Origin: Gammaproteobacteria bacterium
GTDB lineage: Bacteria > Pseudomonadota > Gammaproteobacteria > SZUA-229
DNA length: 12,257 nucleotides
Direction of reading: 5' to 3'
NCBI GenBank assembly: GCA_029879605.1
Contig: JAOUQA010000026.1
Location: 1 to 12,257 of the forward strand
Shown: piece after piece, positions 7,032 through 12,257 of the stretch
How positions within the stretch are numbered: position 1 is the stretch's first letter
Layout of the letters: each line of letters opens with the position of its first letter
Made by a program: the position numbers and the translations under genes
The notes under the pieces: model-generated
What the model saw: the letters and a program-made list of their open reading frames with translations, nothing else
Told to the model about the DNA's origin: nothing
Databases searched by the model: none

Positions 7032-8336
7032 TCATGCAGATATAGCATCTTCTACCTTAAATGCAGTGGTTTGATTACGACCTTTTTCTTTTGACTGGTA
7101 TAACGCGATATCTGCAATCTTAATCAATTCATCCAGGCTATTATTCATCAACTTATCAAGATATGAAATTCCTATACTTACCGTAATCGGCACCGGGTAT
7201 CCTTCGTTTTCTTCAGATGATACCGCCTCTCTTAAGTGTTCAGCCTTTAAAATAGCATTTTGATAATTACAGCCAGGCAAAATAACCAGGAACTCTTCAC
7301 CCCCATACCTGACTGCTATATCATGTTCCCGGCAGTTTTCATGAATATTCGCACCCAGTTGCTTAATAACTCTATCACCAACCTGATGTCCATATTTATC
7401 GTTAATCTCCTTAAAATAATCAATATCTATCATTAACACAGAAATAGCTATTCCCCTGTCAATGGCAACTTTAATATGATTATTTACTACTTCATCAAGA
7501 TAATAACGATTATATAAACCGGTCAAACTATCAGTATGTGCTTTATCCTTAAGTATCTGCTTCTCTTTAAAAGAAGACTCAATCATACGTTTGCTCTGGA
7601 TAAGATTAATGACCCTGGCAATAAAATCATTTTCCTGGAATGGTTTGGCCATAAAATCACAATGACCATGCTGTAAAACAAACACCTGCCTGAGCAGATC
7701 ATTCCAGCCAGATATCGCCATAATTGGCATGGGCCAGGACCGTTTTTTATCCTGCTCACGTATCACCGATATTAACCCGACGCCACTTAATTCACCTGGC
7801 AAGACCAGGTCGGTAATCACTATGTCATATTCATGCTTATCAAGATATTCAAGTGCTTGCCTGGCTGAATCCACCAGGTCTACTTCCCAGCCAAGATTCG
7901 TCATAATACTCATGGTGTAAGCCGCGGTACTGAAAACATCTTCCACGTAAAGGACTCGCGCCTTAATCTGGCTCGTTGTGTATAACATAATGCTGCGAAA
8001 GGTATTTTTTAAAACAGCAATATCTGACTTGGTAAATATCTCGGTGAAACCGGCATCATAACTCTGTCGCCTGAACTCTTCTGAGTTATTCGATGTAATT
8101 AAAAACACCGGCTTATCATTGCAAATTTTATGTTTCTTCAAATAGGCCATGAACTCAATACTGTTCATGTCACCCAGTTCATGCGTAACGCAAATAGCGT
8201 CTGGTGATTGATTATGCATATAATCAATCGCCTCTTCACCTGAATGAGCAATGGTTAATGAAACTTCTCGACCGCTTAATAATCCCTGAATAAGTTGAGA
8301 ATATGCCTGTGATGGTTCAACTATCAGTATATTCAT
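7032..8336 (-). CDS. REC-REC-GGDEF diguanylate cyclase
   Basis: A 434-residue cytosolic regulator. Residues 1-118 are a receiver domain whose phosphoacceptor position is Thr51 (AICVTHELGD) rather than Asp, although the later Lys103 remains; it probably cannot be phosphorylated normally. Residues 126-248 are a second, apparently intact receiver with Asp176 (VITDLVLPGE) and Lys231 (AKPF). A short helical linker leads to a GGDEF domain at about 265-425 with the active site RYGGEEF (343-349), which makes cyclic-di-GMP from two GTP. An inhibitory I-site RxxD (Arg336, Asp339) is present, so product feedback is likely. GGEEF is a functional variant. No DNA-binding or membrane segment is seen. No matching histidine kinase lies beside it. 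The ATG lacks a clear Shine-Dalgarno sequence. Confidence 0.93.
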   Translation of the reverse strand: MNILIVEPSQAYSQLIQGLLSGREVSLTIAHSGEEAIDYMHNQSPDAICVTHELGDMNSIEFMAYLKKHKICNDKPVFLITSNNSEEFRRQSYDAGFTEIFTKSDIAVLKNTFRSIMLYTTSQIKARVLYVEDVFSTAAYTMSIMTNLGWEVDLVDSARQALEYLDKHEYDIVITDLVLPGELSGVGLISVIREQDKKRSWPMPIMAISGWNDLLRQVFVLQHGHCDFMAKPFQENDFIARVINLIQSKRMIESSFKEKQILKDKAHTDSLTGLYNRYYLDEVVNNHIKVAIDRGIAISVLMIDIDYFKEINDKYGHQVGDRVIKQLGANIHENCREHDIAVRYGGEEFLVILPGCNYQNAILKAEHLREAVSSEENEGYPVPITVSIGISYLDKLMNNSLDELIKIADIALYQSKEKGRNQTTAFKVEDAISA

Positions 8337-8557
8337 ATGAAACTATTTTTATCAATTAATAAAAAATCTACCACTATAAAACTGTTCAACTCTATATTGA
8401 ACTCTAACATAAACTTCAAACAGGATGTTTTTCCAAACTGTAAATAATGTATTTCTGGTTTGAAAGATGAGAAAATAGTGGGAAATTCAGTCTATCCCAT
8501 GTATGTTTTTGATATTTTATTGAGAGAGCACAAAAGCTCTCTCGATATATATAAATT
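8337..8557. other. Intergenic region with dyad and hairpin
   Basis: Two structures are visible. GTTCAA-N7-TTGAAC at 8384-8402 lies upstream of the cyclase gene and could be a regulator site. GAGAGAGC-N6-GCTCTCTC at 8522-8543 is an 8-bp hairpin just after the end of the lipoprotein gene. It could end that transcript, although neither strand has a proper T-run behind it. Confidence 0.45.
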
Positions 8558-9229
8558 TTATTGCGTGATAGGTATCAGGGATAACTCCACACGCCTGTTC
8601 ATAGCTCTACCTTCATCAGTAGCATTACTGGCGACAGGATTTTTTTCACCAAAACCAATTACCTCAAAGCGAACAGGTTTGACATTGCGTGTTTTCAGAT
8701 AAGCAGCAACTGAGTTAGCCCTTTTTTCTGAAAGCTGCTGGTTATAACTATCAGAGCCTTTACTATCGGTATAACCGGCTACCACTATCATGGTCTTATC
8801 AAATTCATTCAGGACCAGCCCAACCGAATCTAGAACTTCATAGAAATCCGCTTTCAGATCACCGCTATTACTCGGAAAGGTAATATTACCCGGCATAATC
8901 AGGTTTATATTATCGCCATCACGTTGAACACTGACGCCTGAGTTTCTAAGTTGTTTACGCAACCTGGCTTCCTGTGTATCCATGTAATAGCCAGTACCAC
9001 CGCCAACGATTGCACCTATACCAGCATCTCTTAGCAAACGTTTTTTACGTTCACTGGATGACTTATCCTTATTGGTCAGATAGGAAAGCACCATTGCAGT
9101 ACCCGCGCCAATACCTATACCTTTTGCAGTATTAGTTGTTTTTTCTTCGCCCGTATAGGCATCAAAGGTTGTACAACCAGAAATGACAATGCTTGCTGAT
9201 AAACCCATAGCAACAATCGGTTTATTCAT
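8558..9229 (-). CDS. OmpA-family peptidoglycan-binding lipoprotein
   Basis: A 223-residue outer-membrane lipoprotein. A short signal sequence ends in the lipobox VISGC, giving lipidated Cys19. Residues 36-83 hold two glycine-rich helices (GIGIGAGTAM and GAIVGGGTGYYMD) of glycine-zipper type, as in YiaD-like proteins. Residues 105-220 form the OmpA C-terminal domain with AGYTDSKGSDSYNQQLSEKRA near 151-171; Asp155 and Arg170 have the spacing of the two residues that grip diaminopimelate in peptidoglycan. The domain ends with NRRVELSL. The protein should tether the outer membrane to the wall. Residue 20 after the lipidated Cys is Thr, not Asp, so outer-membrane sorting is expected. GGGA precedes the ATG. 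It seems to be a single-gene unit. Confidence 0.93.
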   Translation of the reverse strand: MNKPIVAMGLSASIVISGCTTFDAYTGEEKTTNTAKGIGIGAGTAMVLSYLTNKDKSSSERKKRLLRDAGIGAIVGGGTGYYMDTQEARLRKQLRNSGVSVQRDGDNINLIMPGNITFPSNSGDLKADFYEVLDSVGLVLNEFDKTMIVVAGYTDSKGSDSYNQQLSEKRANSVAAYLKTRNVKPVRFEVIGFGEKNPVASNATDEGRAMNRRVELSLIPITQ

Positions 9230-9325
9230 AATAAAATCCCATGTGTTAACTAAGGTTACGGTAATCTACGATTGAAAATTTAGTGCGATGACGAAATAAA
9301 ATATCATTCAGATATAAGTTAGAGC

Positions 9326-9354
9326 ATTATATGTAAACTGCAAATATTTAACAG
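9326..9354 (-). promoter_or_regulatory. Candidate promoter of the OmpA-type lipoprotein
   Basis: Reading on the minus strand, a perfect -10 hexamer TATAAT (9326-9331) is preceded at 17 bases by CTGTTA (3 of 6 matches). This would give a leader of roughly 90 bases before the ATG at 9229. Confidence 0.45.
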
Positions 9355-9694
9355 ATCTAAAAATATAAAAATAAGTAATTTAATTGCATGAAGTACTTAA
9401 GTCATCACATTATATAATGAATACCCTGCTCATTTTATGCATGATGATTTAATTGTGGATACACCAGGGTGTTTATTAAATTATATTCTCGACTTTTGTC
9501 TCATCAACGCACAATAATATCCACACATAAAATCAGATTTACAGCTAGCTTTTTAAGTACTTATTAAAAACAAAAAAAACAGCATCTGAAGCCTTTCCAA
9601 AAATTCCATATAATAAAAAATGTTATTACACAAATAAATGTATGAACCAGGTTTAGACCATTTGTGCATACTGCGCACGGTAACCATTTTTTTG

Positions 9695-9723
9695 CTGACA
9701 TTCACATGAGTTGTTTACATTAT
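9695..9723 (+). promoter_or_regulatory. Candidate promoter of the His-rich protein gene
   Basis: CTGACA (5 of 6 matches to the -35 consensus) at 9695-9700, then a 17-bp spacer and CATTAT (4 of 6) at 9718-9723. The predicted leader is about 85 bases long and includes a small hairpin, AGGGC-N6-GCCCT at 9774-9789, shortly before the ribosome binding site. Confidence 0.4.
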
Positions 9724-9815
9724 TTTTCTCGTTCAGCCTGCGTTCATACAACACCCGTAATATAACACTCAACAGGGCCACAAAGCCCTCTGTCTAATGC
9801 TACAGGAGAGTGACT

Positions 9816-10304
9816 ATGAAATTAGTACAATTAAAAATCTTACCCGTGCTGGGTTCAATTGCTTTGGCCCTGATGATTACCCCAACCATGAGCCTGGCAG
9901 ACAAAAATGATCGGGAACAGCGTCGACACCAGGATGCCAGTCAGATCGAAAAACATCATCGTGACACCGCCCGTGCTGAACGTCGCCATGATCGACACCA
10001 GGAAGGTAACGAGCACCGTGATCAGCATCGCTATAAAGAATTTGCCCATAATCATGGAGGGAAAAAATATGTTTTTAGGCATGACCACAAAAATCACCAT
10101 CGACACCCGAAGCATGCTCATAAACATCACAATAAACACAAGCAGTTCACGCATTATCATGGCCACAGAGCTCATAGCCACGATTATTCAGAGTCACACT
10201 ATATTGTGCGGGAAAGAACCTACCAGCCCACAATTGACCTGCATGATCTGCGTTTTATGTTTGGCCTGCAAACCGACAAGTTTCACCTGATTTTACGTGA
10301 TTAG
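9816..10304 (+). CDS. Secreted histidine-rich protein, probably metal-binding
   Basis: A 162-residue exported protein. AGGAG at 9804-9808 sits seven bases before ATG 9816, which decides against a GTG at 9810. The signal peptide runs to about residue 29 (MTPTMSLA-DKND type junction). By my count the mature part, about 130 residues, carries 27 histidines, together with many Arg, Lys and Asp, in clusters such as KNHHRHPKHAHKHHNKHK and THYHGHRAHSH. Such His-rich secreted proteins usually buffer or bind divalent metals (Ni, Zn, Cu), but low-complexity sequence prevents assignment to a family. The last 30 residues (RTYQPTIDLHDLRFMFGLQ...) are ordinary and may form a small folded tail. A strong terminator follows, so it is a single-gene transcript, with a PepSY/two-component operon next to it. 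Confidence 0.8.
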   Translation: MKLVQLKILPVLGSIALALMITPTMSLADKNDREQRRHQDASQIEKHHRDTARAERRHDRHQEGNEHRDQHRYKEFAHNHGGKKYVFRHDHKNHHRHPKHAHKHHNKHKQFTHYHGHRAHSHDYSESHYIVRERTYQPTIDLHDLRFMFGLQTDKFHLILRD

Positions 10305-10313
10305 GCTTTGTTA

Positions 10314-10351
10314 ACAGGGTGGCCACCCCTTTCGGCCACCCTGTACTTTTT
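10314..10351 (+). terminator. Rho-independent terminator after the His-rich gene
   Basis: A perfect 11-bp G+C-rich stem, ACAGGGTGGCC / GGCCACCCTGT (10314-10344), with a 9-nt loop. It is followed by TTTTT at 10347-10351 and starts ten bases after the stop codon. It separates the His-rich gene from the PepSY operon. Confidence 0.9.
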
Positions 10352-10358
10352 ATCAGAT

Positions 10359-10387
10359 TTGGTGACAATGCCGCTTCAGTGTATGCT
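10359..10387 (+). promoter_or_regulatory. Candidate promoter of the PepSY/two-component operon
   Basis: TTGGTG, a 17-bp spacer and TATGCT (4 of 6 at -10, 3 of 6 at -35) lie between the preceding terminator and the PepSY gene. A promoter is expected here because the terminator isolates the operon, but the match itself is weak. Confidence 0.3.
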
Positions 10388-10430
10388 TCAACCAGAAATC
10401 CACCAGCAAATTAAAGAGCGGCCGAATCGA

Positions 10431-10667
10431 ATGAAATATGCCATTACCTGTCTTTTTCTCATCACCCTGCTAGCCCCCGCTGCCTATGCTGACGACCATA
10501 TCATCAGTAAACAGGAAGCCATAGAACTTGCCCAGCAGCGCCATCCGGGCCGGGTTCTCTCGGTGAAACTGAACAAGGAACATTATCATATCAAGATGAT
10601 CGATGATAAAGGCAATGTACGCCTGGTTAAGATCGCTGCAGGCAAAGAGACGCCTCAACAGGATTAA
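10431..10667 (+). CDS. Small periplasmic PepSY-domain protein
   Basis: A 78-residue protein. The signal peptide MKYAITCLFLITLLAPAAYA is cut before DDHIIS. The rest is one PepSY domain: the helix ISKQEAIELAQQRHPG followed by strands RVLSVKLNKEHYHIKMIDDKGNVRLVKI. The frame is open further upstream to 10308, but that stretch would cover the terminator tail and has no signal character, so ATG 10431 is the start. The ribosome binding site is weak (AAGAG, rather distant). PepSY domains are thought to bind or restrain peptidases and sensor proteins; small PepSY proteins are often encoded beside two-component genes. The response regulator gene begins three bases after its stop, its AGGA lying inside the end of this gene, so the two are coupled. 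It probably modulates the adjacent kinase in the periplasm. Confidence 0.85.
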   Translation: MKYAITCLFLITLLAPAAYADDHIISKQEAIELAQQRHPGRVLSVKLNKEHYHIKMIDDKGNVRLVKIAAGKETPQQD

Positions 10668-10670
10668 GTC

Positions 10671-11351
10671 ATGCGTGTACTGGTGATCGAAGACGAAGAA
10701 GATATTCTCAACGAAATCCAGCGTCGACTTGAAGCCGAGTCGTATGTTGTGGACACCAGTTCTGAAGGTAATGAAGGCTATTACTTTGCCAGCGAATACC
10801 CGGTCGATGCCGCCATTATTGACATCGGCCTGCCAGGCATGTCGGGTATCGACATCATTAAACAACTTCGCGCCGAGGGGCGCACCCTGCCGATACTGAT
10901 CCTCACCGCCCGCAGTCGCTGGCAGGAAAAGGTCGAAGGACTGGAAGCCGGTGCCGATGATTACCTGGTAAAGCCTTTCCAGATGGAAGAATTACTGGCT
11001 CGCCTCAAGGCCTTACTACGCCGGGCAGCAGGCTCTACTGACACCCAGCTTCACTGCGGCTATATCACCCTGGACACTGCCAGCCAGCAGGTCTTTATTC
11101 ACCAGGATGCCATTGAGATTACTGCCTATGAATACCGCTTACTGGAATACCTGATGCGGCACGCCAATGAACCGGTTTCCAAAGCCACGCTGGCGGATTA
11201 CCTCTACCCCCATGATGATGACCGGGACAGTAATGTCATCGAAGTCCTGATTGGTCGCCTGCGTAAAAAACTTGATCCAGATGGTGAAAATAAGCCGATT
11301 GAAACCCTGCGCAACCGGGGTTACCGCTTTACCATAAGTAAGGAGTCATAA
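10671..11351 (+). CDS. OmpR/PhoP-family response regulator
   Basis: A 226-residue regulator. Residues 1-115 form the receiver, with acidic pocket EDEED (7-11), phosphoacceptor Asp51 (AIIDIGLPGMSG), Thr79 (ILTAR) and Lys101 (LVKPF). Residues 130-222 are the winged-helix DNA-binding domain: ITAYEYRLLEYLM, DSNVIEVLIGRLRKKLDP as recognition region, ending ETLRNRGYRF. The receiver segment RWQEKVEGLEAGADDYLVKPF is close to PhoP. It is preceded by an AGGA seven bases from the ATG and followed after nine bases by the kinase gene. This gene and its neighbours are richer in G+C than the rest of the window. PhoP-like is a family statement; whether it responds to Mg, metals or peptides cannot be read from the sequence. 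Confidence 0.93.
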   Translation: MRVLVIEDEEDILNEIQRRLEAESYVVDTSSEGNEGYYFASEYPVDAAIIDIGLPGMSGIDIIKQLRAEGRTLPILILTARSRWQEKVEGLEAGADDYLVKPFQMEELLARLKALLRRAAGSTDTQLHCGYITLDTASQQVFIHQDAIEITAYEYRLLEYLMRHANEPVSKATLADYLYPHDDDRDSNVIEVLIGRLRKKLDPDGENKPIETLRNRGYRFTISKES

Positions 11352-11360
11352 GCCGGCACC

Positions 11361-12257
11361 ATGTCACTTAACCTGCGCATTATTCTCAGTGCCACCCTGG
11401 TGCTGATCATCTTCATCACGCTGACAGCTGCCGCACTCAATCGTGCCTTTTATGAGAGCACTGAAAGTGCCCTGCGTGACAGGTTAACCAGCCAGTTATA
11501 CGCCCTGATGGCAGCGGCTGAAATCGAACAACAAAAAGTCATCATGCCCTCTGACGAACTGGATGCTTTACTGGGCGTACCCAGTTCAGGGGTTTACGCC
11601 TATATCACCCGTCATGATGCTAGCCCCATGTGGCAATCATCCTCGGTACTCGGCAGCGAGCCGCCCGCGCCTGTTGCACTTGGCAGTGGCCAGAAAAGCT
11701 TCCAGCGTAAGCAGGTCAACGGCTCGGAATATTACCTGTTCGCCTACGGCGTCAACTGGTCAACTGAAGCTACAGAACTGGCGCTGACATTTAATATTAT
11801 GACCGACCTGAAATCATTTAACCGGCAGATCCAGCAGTATCGCCAGACACTGTGGGGCTGGCTGCTCACCATGGCCATACTGCTATTACTCAGCCAGGCA
11901 CTGATTCTACGCTGGGGCCTGCTGCCCTTGCGCAAGGTGGGCCAGGAACTGAGCCAGATTGAAAACGGTAATCAGCAACAAATAGAAGACGACTATCCCC
12001 GTGAAATATCCCGTCTCACGGAAAACATCAACCAGTTACTGGAACAGGAGCGTGAGCAGAAAACCCGCTACCGCAATGCCCTGGGTGACCTGGCTCACAG
12101 CCTGAAAACCCCGCTGGCAGTATTGCAGGGAGGGCTGCAAAACCCGGCTGACCCGACACTGCAGGAACAGATTACGAGGATGAATGCCATTGTCGAGTAC
12201 CAGTTACAGCGTGCTGCCACGGCCGGCTCAACGGCTATTGGCAAGACAGTCAATATT
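11361..12257 (+). CDS. PhoQ-like sensor histidine kinase (3' end outside window)
   Basis: The frame is open from ATG 11361 through 299 codons to the right edge. Membrane helix 1 lies at about 6-26 and helix 2 at about 164-186, enclosing a periplasmic sensor region of roughly 135 residues. HAMP-like sequence follows (LLPLRKVGQELSQIENG), then the dimerisation H-box LGDLAHSLKTPLAVLQ with phosphoacceptor His246. The H-box wording (HSLKTPLAVLQ) is characteristic of PhoQ. The ATP-binding domain would lie beyond the window. The AGGAG nearest to it sits too far upstream for ideal use, so translation may be coupled to the response regulator gene nine bases away. The periplasmic region lacks an obvious run of acidic residues like that of E. 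coli PhoQ, so the signal may differ. Confidence 0.9.
   Translation, partial: MSLNLRIILSATLVLIIFITLTAAALNRAFYESTESALRDRLTSQLYALMAAAEIEQQKVIMPSDELDALLGVPSSGVYAYITRHDASPMWQSSSVLGSEPPAPVALGSGQKSFQRKQVNGSEYYLFAYGVNWSTEATELALTFNIMTDLKSFNRQIQQYRQTLWGWLLTMAILLLLSQALILRWGLLPLRKVGQELSQIENGNQQQIEDDYPREISRLTENINQLLEQEREQKTRYRNALGDLAHSLKTPLAVLQGGLQNPADPTLQEQITRMNAIVEYQLQRAATAGSTAIGKTVNI

Larger units (their letters stand above)
9230..9815. other. Long gene-free region between divergent genes
   Basis: No coding frame on either strand looks real. The region is very A+T-rich. It holds a pair of inverted copies of a 10-bp sequence, AAGTACTTAA (9391-9400) and TTAAGTACTT (9553-9562), each centred on the palindrome AAGTACTT. 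It also holds a compact dyad, ACACC-AG-GGTGT (9461-9472), and promoter candidates at each end. I see no tRNA-like or known riboswitch structure. A small RNA could be hidden here but nothing in the sequence shows one directly. Confidence 0.5.

Noticed and set aside
8460..8702. Plus-strand frame overlapping the end of the OmpA-type lipoprotein gene
   Set aside because: Antisense to a clear OmpA domain, no ribosome binding site and no recognisable protein features.
9650..9722. Possible PhoP box upstream of the His-rich gene (GGTTTA at 9650, TGTTTA at 9712)
   Set aside because: Each is a lone half-site; the partner half at the 5-bp spacing does not match, and the region is A+T-rich enough for chance hits.
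9855..10290. Frames on both strands overlapping the His-rich gene
   Set aside because: They arise from the repetitive CAT/CAC codons of the His-rich protein; no start signals of their own.
10308..10430. Longer N-terminus for the PepSY protein
   Set aside because: It would begin before the terminator stem and place the evident signal peptide in the middle of the protein.
10470..10865. Minus-strand frame of 131 codons
   Set aside because: Antisense to the PepSY and response regulator genes, which have clear domains and correct starts.

Overview
The window looks like chromosomal DNA from a gammaproteobacterium. This rests on the gene families (a RimK-like ATP-grasp protein with its M14 peptidase and GNAT/C39 partners, a cytochrome b561-YceI pair, a PhoP/PhoQ-like two-component system) and on typical AGGAG-type ribosome binding sites. 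Species cannot be fixed. Most of the window is A+T-rich, but from about position 10430 the base composition becomes clearly richer in G+C. I see no rRNA, tRNA, CRISPR array, transposase or phage gene.

Layout. At the left edge (2-442, +) is the 3' part of an unrecognised gene. It converges on a minus-strand pair: an acetyltransferase/C39-peptidase fusion (517-1629) preceded by an M14-type metallopeptidase (1616-2722). Divergent from that pair is a RimK-family ATP-grasp ligase (2855-4321, +). The three genes form a compact ligase / carboxypeptidase-like / acetyltransferase-peptidase cassette that probably makes, trims or caps an amide- or peptide-linked product. This is the most interesting system here and its substrate is unknown. 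A small soluble protein of unknown function (4658-5065, +) stands alone and ends at a hairpin terminator.

Next on the minus strand come cytochrome b561 and periplasmic YceI (6896 down to 5762), arranged as an operon. Directly downstream is a decayed AraC-type DNA-binding domain with frame breaks at both ends. Further right are a REC-REC-GGDEF diguanylate cyclase (7032-8336, -), whose first receiver domain has lost its phosphoacceptor Asp, and an OmpA-type peptidoglycan-binding lipoprotein (8558-9229, -).

A 586-bp gene-free region (9230-9815) holds divergent promoter candidates and inverted repeats. It is followed by a secreted histidine-rich protein (9816-10304, +) closed by a strong terminator. 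Then comes a PepSY protein - response regulator - sensor kinase operon (10431 to beyond the right edge, +). The His-rich protein and the PepSY/two-component genes suggest an envelope-stress or metal-sensing module, but the link between them is only positional.
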